A stretch of 64,000 nt of DNA from Xenorhabdus griffiniae (GTDB lineage: Bacteria > Pseudomonadota > Gammaproteobacteria > Enterobacterales > Enterobacteriaceae): the NCBI RefSeq assembly GCF_001028135.1, contig NZ_LDNM01000021.1, forward strand, positions 1 to 64,000, written 5' to 3'. The position numbers and the translations under genes were made by a program. Under the pieces are notes generated by a model. That model was not told the DNA's origin. It made no database searches and worked only from the letters and a program-made list of their open reading frames with translations. This document shows, piece after piece, positions 18,979 through 28,152 of this stretch (its first letter is position 1; every line of letters starts with the position of its first letter).

Positions 18979-20268
18979 ATGATGGGAGTATTAAAAATTG
19001 AGCACTGCCCACTAAAGCGAGTACCACAAACACAACGTGTATCACTGTTAAGCGTGGCTATTGTGCATATGGGCATGTTGACAGCATTAGATCAATTTAT
19101 GCTTGGCGCTGTACTCGGTGACTCTATGGCTTTGATCGATGCCTTTATTGCTATTTTCATCGGCAGCCTGATCTTTGGCATTGTCACGTTTGGACTCGGT
19201 TTTGCGGGAATGCGCGAAGGCTTATCCGGCAGCCTGTTGGCCCGGTGGTGTGGTTTTGGCCGCATAGGATCTGTATTAATTGGCCTCGTAGTTGCAATCA
19301 GCTTATTAGGCTGGTTTGGTATCCAAAACGCCATTTTCGCCCATTCCCTTAATTTTGCTTCCGGCGATAGACTCGGGTTTGGCTGGTCAGCAGCTTTCTC
19401 CGGCACTTTGTTGACAACACTGGTCGCCTTTGGCTTTAAGGCATTACGTTTTACCGCCAGGATCGCTGTTCCTCTGTTTATTTTGCTGGTTGCTTATATC
19501 TCCACTACCGTACTGTCAGGTAATACGGGTCAACAGCTACATGAAATTATCAAATTACCCCATTCTGGTGATGCCTTAACCATCAGTGCAGGTATCACGA
19601 TCGTCGTAGGTGGTGCAATTGTTGCAAGTTTGATGACGCCTGATCTGACTCGCTACACCAAATCAGGCAAGCATGTTTTGGGGATCACCTTGCTGACCAT
19701 TATTGCAGGAGAATTTGTGATTAATGGCCTGGCGATCCTTATCGCAAAGGCCCTGAATACGTCAGATGTTGTTACTATTATGTCGCAGGTGGCAGGCGGC
19801 GCAGGTCTTTTGGTTGTCGTTTTCTCCACGTTGAGGGTCAACGACTTGAATCTGTATTCTTCATCATTAGGCATTATCAGCGCCGCAGAGGGTATTACTG
19901 GCAAAAAACTCCGTTATCCTCCAACGACCGTCGTTATTGGCATACTTGGAACGCTACTTTCTATTCTGGGTATCCTGGAACGATTTGTGGATTTCCTGAC
20001 TGTGTTGGGCGTTGTTTTCCCGCCCATTATTGGGATCATGTTGGTTGATTACTATATTCTGCGTTCCCATCGCAAGATATTAGATAAGAGCCGAGAACAA
20101 GGCGCACTTCCGCCTGAAACACCAACCATCGGCTGGGCTGCCATTATTGCCAGTGTTATCGGCAGCGTGATTGGTCTGGAGGCAGAATGGGGTGTTCCAG
20201 CAATTAATTCACTATTGCTGGCAAGTTTAGCCTATGGGTTATTCAAATCAGTTTGTAAGTGCGTTTAG
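18979..20268 (+). CDS. NCS1-family purine/cytosine-type permease
   Basis: 429-residue inner-membrane protein with about 12 hydrophobic segments, related to CodB-like nucleobase permeases (early motif LTALDQFMLGAVLGDSMAL, then GMREGLSGSLLARWCGFG). Members take up cytosine, purines, allantoin, hydantoins or thiamine precursors with H+ or Na+. Substrate cannot be read from sequence. It is co-directional with the PAS-LuxR gene and converges on iolB. Confidence 0.8.
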   Translation: MMGVLKIEHCPLKRVPQTQRVSLLSVAIVHMGMLTALDQFMLGAVLGDSMALIDAFIAIFIGSLIFGIVTFGLGFAGMREGLSGSLLARWCGFGRIGSVLIGLVVAISLLGWFGIQNAIFAHSLNFASGDRLGFGWSAAFSGTLLTTLVAFGFKALRFTARIAVPLFILLVAYISTTVLSGNTGQQLHEIIKLPHSGDALTISAGITIVVGGAIVASLMTPDLTRYTKSGKHVLGITLLTIIAGEFVINGLAILIAKALNTSDVVTIMSQVAGGAGLLVVVFSTLRVNDLNLYSSSLGIISAAEGITGKKLRYPPTTVVIGILGTLLSILGILERFVDFLTVLGVVFPPIIGIMLVDYYILRSHRKILDKSREQGALPPETPTIGWAAIIASVIGSVIGLEAEWGVPAINSLLLASLAYGLFKSVCKCV

Positions 20269-20284
20269 CATAATGCATCTATGA

Positions 20285-20310
20285 TATTGCTCCCCAAATG
20301 GGGAGCAATA
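20285..20310. terminator. Hairpin between converging permease and iolB genes
   Basis: Perfect 11-bp stem (TATTGCTCCCC) with an AAAT loop in the 43-bp gap between two convergent genes. The position suggests a bidirectional terminator, though neither side has a long T-run. Confidence 0.6.
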
Positions 20311-20311
20311 C

Positions 20312-21142
20312 CTAACGGTCACCATGTTTCTCCGCATATTCTTTGCCATTAACCCATTGATGATCTTTTTCCCAGGTAAATAACCACTTACGTGTCGGGC
20401 CAGCCATAACATTTAAGTAATAACTGTCATAACCCGCGATGGTCGCCACGGGATGATACCCTTTGGGCACCATCACCACATCCTTGTTATAAACCGCCAT
20501 TGTTTCATCCAACGAGCCGTCATCAGTATAGACTCGCTGGACACAAAAACCCTGTGGTGGATTCAGGCGATGGTAGTATGTTTCTTCCAGATAAGTTTCT
20601 TGCGGCTCGTTGTCAGTATCGTGCTTGTGGCTAGGGTAAGAACTGGTGCATCCTTCATCGGTATAGACTTCAACAACCAGTAGACTCTCCGCCGGTTGAT
20701 CATCTGGCAGGATATTATGAACATAGCGTCGATTATGACCATTGCCACGCTGTTCAGCCCCAATATCTTGTGGGGCGATTAAGCGGGTGGGATAACTGCC
20801 TTTTCCTTTCGCCTGACATACCGCCAGTTCAAGTCGAGTCTCGGCAACGATTTCCATCGTTTCATGAGGTGCGACATAGACGGCATAAGGCTTTTTGCGC
20901 TCAAATGGTTCCATGCGCTCCCCTATTTTTTCAAACTGTTGCTGAGGCGTCACTACCGTGGCTTTTCCTGCCACCAGCACCAAACACGTTTCATTTTCCG
21001 AAGCGGGTAAGGTGATAGTTTCCCCTACATTCAGTTCATAAACAGCAAAATGAACATATCCCCAATTTGCTGTTTCCGGCGTAATATGTTGCGTCTGTTT
21101 ACTCTGATTTGGTGCGTGGTATTTTGACAGTAGTTTAGACAT
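20312..21142 (-). CDS. iolB: 5-deoxy-glucuronate isomerase IolB
   Basis: Isomerises 5-deoxy-D-glucuronate to 2-deoxy-5-keto-D-gluconate in myo-inositol catabolism. 276 residues of cupin fold, with the family segments SYPSHKHDTD (metal-ligand His) and YNKDVVMVPKGYHPVATIAGYDSYYLNVMAG. A GGGGAGG ribosome site precedes the ATG. It is the last gene of the minus-strand iol run, 23 bp after iolE. Confidence 0.93.
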   Translation of the reverse strand: MSKLLSKYHAPNQSKQTQHITPETANWGYVHFAVYELNVGETITLPASENETCLVLVAGKATVVTPQQQFEKIGERMEPFERKKPYAVYVAPHETMEIVAETRLELAVCQAKGKGSYPTRLIAPQDIGAEQRGNGHNRRYVHNILPDDQPAESLLVVEVYTDEGCTSSYPSHKHDTDNEPQETYLEETYYHRLNPPQGFCVQRVYTDDGSLDETMAVYNKDVVMVPKGYHPVATIAGYDSYYLNVMAGPTRKWLFTWEKDHQWVNGKEYAEKHGDR

Positions 21143-21165
21143 TTAACCTCCCCCAATCTCCGCAT

Positions 21166-22056
21166 TTAAATCAATCCCGCTTCTTTGGCAAATTTATGCA
21201 AATTGCGATATCCCAGCGTGGCATAAGTCAGTGGATGGGCAACAGCGGGATCTTGTTCTGCTTCAACCACCAGCCAACCGTGATAGTTATTCGCTTTCAA
21301 GATCGCAAAAATAGCGGGATAATCGATGCAGCCATCTCCTGGTACGGTAAAAACACCACTTAATACCGCATCAAGAAAACTGGTTTTCCGGTTTTTGACA
21401 TCTTTTAACACGTCTGGACGAATGTCTTTGCAATGCACATGATTAATACGTGAGCACCAACGTCTTGCCACAGCTAACGGATCATCCCCCGCAAAGGTCA
21501 AATGCCCGGTATCCAATAACAATCCCACTTCTTCACCCGTATTTTCCATCAGGCTATCGATGTCTTCTGCACTTTCAATCACCGTTCCCATGTGATGATG
21601 ATACGCAACCTGTACGCCTTGTGACTGAGTATAACGGGCAAATTCTGTCAGTTTTTCACCATATTCCTGCCAACGCTCTGCCGGAAACAGTGGTCGGAGA
21701 TGCACTGGCTTATCCTGATTACCATGAACGCAATAGCTCACTTCGGCAAACACCATCACAGTAGCCCCCAATTCCCGCAACAGGGTCAAATGCAGCTGAA
21801 CTGCGCCAATCTCTTCTTCAACGCTGCGTGTTAGTAGTTCACCGGAATACCAGCCAGACACGAGTTTTAAATCATGAGCGGCCAGAATGGGGCCTAAAAT
21901 CTGTGCCTGGCGAGGGAATTTATTGCCCAGCTCAAAACCGGCAAATCCTGCCTGTCGCCCTTCTGTCAGGCACGTTTCCAACGGTGTTTCTGCCCCCAGA
22001 GACGGCAAGTCATCATTGGTCCAGGTCAAGGGGTTGATGCCAAGTTGAACAGCCAT
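21166..22056 (-). CDS. iolE: myo-inosose-2 dehydratase IolE
   Basis: Dehydrates 2-keto-myo-inositol to the trihydroxycyclohexane-dione, step 2 of inositol breakdown. 296 residues of the AP-endonuclease-2-like TIM-barrel family: N-terminal LGINPLTWTNDDLPSLG, metal-site LLLDTGHLTFAGDDP and HVHCKDIR, C-terminal WLVVEAEQDP. A strong AGGAGG site lies before the ATG. It sits between iolC and iolB. Confidence 0.93.
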   Translation of the reverse strand: MAVQLGINPLTWTNDDLPSLGAETPLETCLTEGRQAGFAGFELGNKFPRQAQILGPILAAHDLKLVSGWYSGELLTRSVEEEIGAVQLHLTLLRELGATVMVFAEVSYCVHGNQDKPVHLRPLFPAERWQEYGEKLTEFARYTQSQGVQVAYHHHMGTVIESAEDIDSLMENTGEEVGLLLDTGHLTFAGDDPLAVARRWCSRINHVHCKDIRPDVLKDVKNRKTSFLDAVLSGVFTVPGDGCIDYPAIFAILKANNYHGWLVVEAEQDPAVAHPLTYATLGYRNLHKFAKEAGLI

Positions 22057-22109
22057 GAGGCTCCTCCTGTAAGATGAAAAAAGGGATGTTCTTTAGCTTT
22101 GTTATTCGG

Positions 22110-24044
22110 CTATCCACGCTGACGCCAGTTGTTAATCAGGTTGTGATAGTTAGTTTTTATTTTCTGGATAAGCGTTTCATCATCTATTTCTCCCGCCAGC
22201 CATTGCAGTGACGGCTGCCCGAACAGCGTTCTGCCAACGGCAAAACCTTTGACGATAGATTTACCCGCCGCTGCATTGAAACTGGCCTTTAAGATTGTTT
22301 CCGGTGCATCAAGGCCAAGGATCACAACCCCACGGCAATAAGGATCATGCTGTTCAACTAATGCAGCGATTTGGTCCCAGGTTGCAGATTGCATCGGTGG
22401 TAATTTCCACCAGTCCGGTTTAATACCAAGATTGTAAAAACGCTGGAGTGCTCGCAGATAAAGCCCATCAGAATGGGGCATATCGACTGGCAAGATAACT
22501 TCCAGCAACCATTCATGACCAGACTGACAACAGGCGGTATAAACTTCTTGTATCGTTTTTTCCTGTTCCAGACGCAATGGGTGACTATCTTCTGGATGAA
22601 AGAACACTAAACATTTCACAATATGTTCCTGCGGCCAGCTAACCAGCTGGGAACCAATATTACCGTGTTCGAGGCAAAGTGGTCGGGAGCCGGGCAGTTC
22701 AATCGGACGACCAATCCATAACCCTTTCCCGGTTGCAGCATTCAGTACATCTTGACCGAAACTGCTGTCACATAATATCCCTGCTTTTCCTGCCAAGTGG
22801 GCTTCTGTGCTGACTTCCTGGCTGGCACGGAACAGTTGTTTTTTCAGTTGCGGAATGCGATCGAGACTGGCATTCACCTGGCGTGCCATTTCAACAAACT
22901 GGATACGATGGTCAAATGCCATGATACATAATTCATCCCATTGTTTATGACGATGACTAACCCGATGCAGGTGGCTGAGATGTGGATCTAGATCTGGACA
23001 TCGTACTTCCGTTGCTCGCATTAAAGTTGCTCGCATTAAAGTTGCTCGCATTAAATAGTTATCCAACTCCGTTTTATCTGGCATGGCGGGCGCACACCCA
23101 TGACGGGAAACAACCAAAGCGCCACAAGCATTGGCATAAGTGCAAGCCTGTTCCCAACTTTCGTTATTAAGATAGCCACGCAATAAACCGGACATAAAGG
23201 CATCCCCAGCCCCCAAAACGTTCAAAACCTCTACCTTGACGCCCCGGACAGTGACCCCCTTATCTAAGGTATCAGGAATATTGGCAGTGAAGACCGAACA
23301 CCCTAATGCTCCCCGCTTACAAACCAATGTTGCAGCCGTCAGTGTCCGTATTCGACACAAAGCTTCGACAGTATCCGTAGAGCCACCAGCAATATGAAAT
23401 TCTTCTTCGGTTCCCACAATTAAGTCAAATAAGGAGAGCACTTCCTGCAATTGTGCTGTCACTTGCTTTGAGGCGATATAGCGAGTTTCACCGTCGCCCA
23501 ATGAAGTCAGTCCCCACAATACCGGACGATAATCGATATCCATAACCGTCTTGACACCATTGCGGCGGGCGTAAGTCAGTGCAGTCAAAACAGCATCACG
23601 CGTTTGTGGATGAGAAAGGTGAGTTCCGGTGATCGCCAGACAACGGGCAGATGCAATATAGTCTTCACTGAAATCATCTCGGGTGATCGCCATATCAGCA
23701 CAATTATCACGGTAAAAGATCAGCGGAAACGTGTCGTTATCTTTAATGCCGAGTAAAACCAAAGCCGTCAGCCGCTCTTTATCGGTGATCAAATGGCGGG
23801 TATCACAACCCACCCGCTCCAATTCTTCACGTAAAAAGCGCCCCATGTGTTCATCACCCACCCTTGCCAGCATTGAAGATTTTAATCCCTGACGCGCGGT
23901 TCCATAGGCAACATTCCCGGAAGAACCCCCTAAGTATTTTGCAAAGCTTGCCATGTCTTCCAGACGGGAACCCATTTGTTGACCGTACAGATCAACCGCA
24001 ATACGTCCCATGCAAATCACATCCAACTTTCTATGCTGTTCCAT
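22110..24044 (-). CDS. iolC: 5-dehydro-2-deoxygluconokinase IolC fused to DUF2090 aldolase-like domain
   Basis: N-terminal ~320 residues are a PfkB-family sugar kinase (CMGRIAVDLYGQQ; catalytic VLGAGDAFMSGLLRGYL) that phosphorylates 2-deoxy-5-keto-gluconate. The C-terminal ~300 residues are the DUF2090 domain, which is thought to replace IolJ as the aldolase for the kinase product. ATG 24044 with an AGAGGTG site is chosen over the open frame to 24164; this gives 644 residues. The linker between the domains carries a triple LMRAT repeat (listed separately). No separate iolJ is seen nearby, which fits the fusion doing both jobs. Confidence 0.92.
   Translation of the reverse strand: MEQHRKLDVICMGRIAVDLYGQQMGSRLEDMASFAKYLGGSSGNVAYGTARQGLKSSMLARVGDEHMGRFLREELERVGCDTRHLITDKERLTALVLLGIKDNDTFPLIFYRDNCADMAITRDDFSEDYIASARCLAITGTHLSHPQTRDAVLTALTYARRNGVKTVMDIDYRPVLWGLTSLGDGETRYIASKQVTAQLQEVLSLFDLIVGTEEEFHIAGGSTDTVEALCRIRTLTAATLVCKRGALGCSVFTANIPDTLDKGVTVRGVKVEVLNVLGAGDAFMSGLLRGYLNNESWEQACTYANACGALVVSRHGCAPAMPDKTELDNYLMRATLMRATLMRATEVRCPDLDPHLSHLHRVSHRHKQWDELCIMAFDHRIQFVEMARQVNASLDRIPQLKKQLFRASQEVSTEAHLAGKAGILCDSSFGQDVLNAATGKGLWIGRPIELPGSRPLCLEHGNIGSQLVSWPQEHIVKCLVFFHPEDSHPLRLEQEKTIQEVYTACCQSGHEWLLEVILPVDMPHSDGLYLRALQRFYNLGIKPDWWKLPPMQSATWDQIAALVEQHDPYCRGVVILGLDAPETILKASFNAAAGKSIVKGFAVGRTLFGQPSLQWLAGEIDDETLIQKIKTNYHNLINNWRQRG
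23011..23055. repeat. Three exact 15-bp tandem repeats inside iolC
   Basis: The unit GTTGCTCGCATTAAA occurs three times head to tail and is translated on the minus strand as LMRAT x3, at the junction between kinase and DUF2090 domains. The 15-bp unit keeps the frame, so copy-number change would only lengthen or shorten the linker. Confidence 0.95.
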
Positions 24045-24263
24045 TGATTCACCTCTTACCGGATACGCTATTTTGCTAATACATAGTAGAGCGCCATCCC
24101 ATAAGCTGCCATGTTCTCGGCAAGGAAAACACACCTGAAAACAACAATCAGTGTAATAAGGCAACCTGCCGGTTTAACCATCGCTCAGGGGGTAATATCC
24201 ACCTGTTCTGTATACACTTCCCTGAAATCTATTGGGTACAAAACGGTCGGCCACAGTTATGAT

Positions 24264-24308
24264 TGCTGGAACAGACAGGATGACTTTTATGAAATAAATG
24301 TTCCAACA
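24264..24308. promoter_or_regulatory. Inverted repeat in the iolG-iolC gap, possible operator
   Basis: TGCTGGAACA and TGTTCCAACA form a 9-of-10 inverted repeat with 25-nt spacing, in the 287-bp non-coding gap (24045-24331) ahead of iolC. The gap is the likely place for an internal iolC-E-B promoter. No regulator gene (iolR) lies in the window. Confidence 0.35.
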
Positions 24309-24331
24309 GTGTTTGTTGTTGTAATTTATCG

Positions 24332-25318
24332 TTATAGCCTGATTTCTTTACCGGATTGCAGAGATTCGAGCGCCTTGTCTGCGAGGTATAAAGCCCGCTC
24401 TCCATCGATACCGCTCGTCTCAGGTATTGCCCTGCCAGCCATGACATCAACAAAATGATCCCATTCCGCAATATAGGCTTCACGATAACGCTGCAAGAAG
24501 AAATGCACAGGCTTGGCGGTGGTACAACCGTTTTCCCCCCAGAACGCCACACTGTTTTCCTTGATATTTCCGGCGGTCAGAAGCCCCTGCTCACCATGCA
24601 GTTCCAATCGTTGATCATAACCATATCCAGAACGACGGCTGTTAGTGATGGTCGCCATTGCCCCCGATGGAAATTTCATCACAATAAACGCGGTATCAAT
24701 ATCGCCCGCCGTACCTATAGCAGGATCGACAAGATTGCTCCCCTGAGCATAAATAGCACATGGTTCTTCACCAATGATAAAACGAGCCATATCTAAGTCA
24801 TGAATGGTCATGTCCCTGAACATACCACCCGATACCCGCACATATTCAGCGGGTGGAGGAGAAGGATCACGGGAGATAATAAGCAGCGATTCTGCCTTGC
24901 CAACGGTTCCGGCATCAAACAGGTTTTTCAGCCGACGAAACTGCGGATCGTAGCGGCGATTAAACCCGACAATCAGAGGAACCTGACACGCTTTTACCGT
25001 CGCCAGGCATTGACGAACCCGTGCCAGATCAAGATGAACCGGTTTTTCGCAGAAAATCATTTTATTGTGTCGGGCAGCCAGTTCTATCAGATCGGCATGG
25101 GTATCCGTTGCTGATGCAATCAGGACGCCATGAACAGCAGGATCTGACATCACTTCTTCAGTGATCTGTATTTTAGCCTGATAGTGGTGTGCCAATGCCT
25201 TAGCACTTGTCAGATGTGGATCTATCACAGAATAGAGGCAAGTTTCTTTATGGTCAGCGATGTTAAGCGCGTGAACCTGCCCAATTCGTCCAGCGCCAAA
25301 TAATGCAATATTGAACAT
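24332..25318 (-). CDS. iolG: Inositol 2-dehydrogenase IolG
   Basis: Oxidises myo-inositol to 2-keto-myo-inositol with NAD+. GFO/IDH/MocA family: N-terminal Rossmann motif FGAGRIGQVHALNIA, catalytic-region EKPVHLDLARV and DMTIHDLDMARFIIGEEP. The ATG at 25318 has a good AAAGGAG site; the frame opens slightly upstream at 25336. 328 residues, slightly short of typical IolG (~337). It lies between iolD and iolC. Confidence 0.92.
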   Translation of the reverse strand: MFNIALFGAGRIGQVHALNIADHKETCLYSVIDPHLTSAKALAHHYQAKIQITEEVMSDPAVHGVLIASATDTHADLIELAARHNKMIFCEKPVHLDLARVRQCLATVKACQVPLIVGFNRRYDPQFRRLKNLFDAGTVGKAESLLIISRDPSPPPAEYVRVSGGMFRDMTIHDLDMARFIIGEEPCAIYAQGSNLVDPAIGTAGDIDTAFIVMKFPSGAMATITNSRRSGYGYDQRLELHGEQGLLTAGNIKENSVAFWGENGCTTAKPVHFFLQRYREAYIAEWDHFVDVMAGRAIPETSGIDGERALYLADKALESLQSGKEIRL

Positions 25319-25402
25319 GAATGCTCCTTTGTACATATGTGTACGTTGTGGTTTTTTCGCCCAGCCCTCAAATAACTCTGATCAATAAATCCCGTATCGC
25401 AA

Positions 25403-27352
25403 CTAATACTGACGCACTTTTTTCTCCACATAGTCCCTGATTTTTTCCGCTGATGCGGCAATGTCTGGATTATCAGCAACCTGTGCAGTTCCTATTCGCC
25501 ACCATGATTCATAATCATGCGTCATGGTTTTAGGCAGTACTTTAATGTCGATTAATGTCGCACAGGGCTGCTTCTGCGCATCCTGCAACGCAGCAATTAA
25601 TTGTTGTTCATCATACACTCGATAACTTTTGCAGCCGTAGCTTTCCGCATTCCTGGCAAAATCCACCGGTATCAACCCCCCATCCAACCGGCCATTTCGC
25701 GGATTGCGATAACGATTTTCCGTGGCAAAACTCCCCATGCCTTGACTCATCTGTAAGTTATTGATGCAACCAAATCCCGCATTATCAAACAGCAGCACAG
25801 TGATCTTAATACCTTCCTGAATAGCCGTTTGTAATTCACTGTGCAGCATCAAATAGGAACCATCACCAACCATTGCGTAAACCGGCTGTTCAGGACACGC
25901 GAGTTTTGCCCCCAATGATGCAGCAATTTCATATCCCATACAGGAATAGCCATATTCAAGGTGATAAGTATCAGGCACTTTCGGTTGCCAAACGCGCTGT
26001 AAATCGCCCGGCAGAGAACCCGCAGCCCCCACAATGATGGCATTGGGTTCCAGATACTGATCCATCAAGCCAAGTACACGGGTTTGGGTCAGATTGGTTT
26101 GCAATGTTGCACTGTACTCTTCCAATTTTTCATCCAAATGCCCCGCAATCTCTGGCTTGAATCCAGCCTGATATTGAATGGAAAACAATCGTTCTAATTC
26201 CTGCTGCCAGGCTGCTTTCGCCTGAACAATTTCTTGCTGCCACGCCGAACGCCATGCTGTTGTTGACAGAGCCTGTGCAATGGCATTGAGTCCTTCTCTG
26301 GCATCCGCCAGAACACCTACGGCATCCAGTTTGCCGGCGTCAAATTCTGCAACATTGATGGTAAGAAATTCCACTTCTGGGTGTTGGAACAGCGACTTTG
26401 AGGCCGTCGTAAAATCGGTAAAACGGGTGCCAACACCGATAATCAAATCGGCTTCTTTAGCCAGCTGATTCGCCGCCAAACAACCTGTCGTGCCAATGCC
26501 GCCACAATTCAGTGGATGGGCAGCCACAATCGCACTTTTTCCCGCCTGCGTTTCAGCAAATGGGAGATGGAAGGTTTCAGCAAAATGGCGGAAAGCTTCA
26601 TGCGCGTCGGAATAACGTACGCCACCACCACAAATCAACAGCGGCTTTCTCTTGCGCTGAATCAGTGCCATTGCCTCTTGAATGCGCACCTGAGAAGCTG
26701 GACGACGTTCAATTTGGTGAACCCGTTTCTGGAAGAAGTAATCTGGATAATCCCATATTTCGCCCTGAACATCTTGCGGAAGACAGATCGTGACAGCCCC
26801 CGTATCTGCCGGGTCCGTCAATACCCGCATGGCGTGGAGCAGGGCTGTCATCAACTGCTCCGGGCGCGAAATGCGATCCCAATAGCGGGATACTGGACGG
26901 AAGCAATCATTGGTACTCATGGTGCCATCACCATATTGTTCAATCTGTTGTAAAACGGGATCTGGCTGGCGGCAAGCAAAGGTATCTCCCGGCAACAACA
27001 GTAATGGGATACGATTCGCAGTTGCCGTTGCGGCAGCCGTCACCATATTGGCCGCACCAGGCCCAACAGAAGAGGTGACGGCAAACATCTGCCGACGTTT
27101 TTTCTGTTTGGCAAAGCCCGTTGCAATATGTGCCATCCCCTGTTCATTACAGCCCTGATAAACACGAAGATGCCCAGGCTCCTGCTCCAATGCCTGCCCT
27201 AATCCCACCACATTACCGTGACCAAATATTGTGAACACACCTCGAATAAAGGGGGCTTCCTCCCCATCAACATTGATATATTGCTGGTTAAGAAATTTGA
27301 CTAAGGCTTGAGCCATCGTCATTTTCTTCGTCTTTATTGCTCTGTTTTTCAT
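25403..27352 (-). CDS. iolD: 3D-trihydroxycyclohexane-1,2-dione hydrolase IolD
   Basis: ThDP-dependent enzyme that opens the cyclohexane-dione ring to 5-deoxy-glucuronate. 649 residues with the acetolactate-synthase-like layout: [13 protein letters not shown], the central nucleotide-binding fold, and the ThDP motif [19 protein letters not shown]. The start could be the ATG at 27352 or the ATG ten codons later ([10 protein letters not shown]). Its 5' end overlaps the reading frame of the iolA remnant, so the two were once tightly coupled. Confidence 0.93.
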   Translation of the reverse strand: MKNRAIKTKKMTMAQALVKFLNQQYINVDGEEAPFIRGVFTIFGHGNVVGLGQALEQEPGHLRVYQGCNEQGMAHIATGFAKQKKRRQMFAVTSSVGPGAANMVTAAATATANRIPLLLLPGDTFACRQPDPVLQQIEQYGDGTMSTNDCFRPVSRYWDRISRPEQLMTALLHAMRVLTDPADTGAVTICLPQDVQGEIWDYPDYFFQKRVHQIERRPASQVRIQEAMALIQRKRKPLLICGGGVRYSDAHEAFRHFAETFHLPFAETQAGKSAIVAAHPLNCGGIGTTGCLAANQLAKEADLIIGVGTRFTDFTTASKSLFQHPEVEFLTINVAEFDAGKLDAVGVLADAREGLNAIAQALSTTAWRSAWQQEIVQAKAAWQQELERLFSIQYQAGFKPEIAGHLDEKLEEYSATLQTNLTQTRVLGLMDQYLEPNAIIVGAAGSLPGDLQRVWQPKVPDTYHLEYGYSCMGYEIAASLGAKLACPEQPVYAMVGDGSYLMLHSELQTAIQEGIKITVLLFDNAGFGCINNLQMSQGMGSFATENRYRNPRNGRLDGGLIPVDFARNAESYGCKSYRVYDEQQLIAALQDAQKQPCATLIDIKVLPKTMTHDYESWWRIGTAQVADNPDIAASAEKIRDYVEKKVRQY

Positions 27353-27625
27353 GACATAGCGACTCCATCGTCGGCATCACAAAATGGCTATCGTGATGTT
27401 CTAAACGCACACTGGCGGGCCAACGGCTAGTGACGGTTTTCATGCGGGTATAGACGCGCCCCCCGTCATGACCATGTATATTCAGTGGCCCAAAAATGGA
27501 ACACTTCCAGCCACCGAAGCTATGAAATGCCATCAGTACTGGGATGGGGATATTCACACCGACCATACCAGATTGAACGTCTTCATTGAACTGACGAGCC
27601 GTTTCACCATGCGGGTAAATAAGGC
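27288..27625 (-). pseudogene. iolA: iolA remnant (methylmalonate-semialdehyde dehydrogenase, 3' end only)
   Basis: The minus strand encodes the C-terminal ~90 residues of IolA/MmsA: GETARQFNEDVQSGMVGVN, PIPVLMAFHSFGGWK and YTRMKTVTSRWP, then FVMPTM near the family end. Upstream, ALFTR matches the expected preceding strand but lies in another frame, so one base is missing around 27610. Beyond 27625 the homology stops. About four fifths of the gene, including the catalytic Cys, is gone. The intact enzyme would oxidise malonate semialdehyde to acetyl-CoA, the last step of inositol catabolism. Confidence 0.85.
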
Positions 27626-28152
27626 ATATTGATCACGCCTATCATGATCAGCATCGCTATTAAATAGCCGTGCCTAAAATTCTAGTTCTTAATATTTTAT
27701 GGATATTGATTTACTTAAAATAATCTTTAATTGTTTTCAATCTATAGGTATCCTTTCCAAACAAATAGCTAATAATGGCACAACTGCATCAATGGATAAG
27801 TTTATTACAAATCAATGCACTGACAAAAAACCCCCTCCTTTGCCAGACAAAATAATCAAATTATTAGAATGTCACGAAACAATGACATTTAATGTCAATA
27901 AATGACTTCCTGCAATAGTGATTAGCTTCATTATTGGAATGGATTTAACTAGCTGTTTTTTCATCTAACAAAAATACAGGCTGAGTATGCTCAATAAGCA
28001 GATATACCAATCCAACTTCAAAATGCGTGTTATATTTTCCCGCGCAGCGGGGAAATATAAGGCCTCGCGTCGTTTTGCAGATTGCAACTTGAAGTTTATC
28101 GAATATATCAAGCTGTATTGAATATAATTTAGAATCATAGCGGAGTACTCAC
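27626..28152. other. AT-rich gap between iolA remnant and NRPS remnant
   Basis: Non-coding apart from a 68-codon plus-strand frame (27699-27905) that lacks a ribosome site and any recognisable motif. Repeat copy 2 occupies 28003-28107. A degraded region between two broken genes is the likeliest reading. Confidence 0.5.
28003..28107 (-). mobile_element. 105-bp palindromic repeat, copy 2 (MITE-like)
   Basis: Reverse-orientation copy ending in TATA on both sides. One G of the central hairpin stem is replaced by A (ATTTTCCCGC on the plus strand). It lies 45 bp before the truncated NRPS gene. Confidence 0.85.

Noticed and set aside
27699-27905. 68-codon plus-strand frame between the iolA and NRPS remnants
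   Set aside because: No ribosome site, no recognisable motif and an AT-rich degraded setting; a chance frame is likelier.
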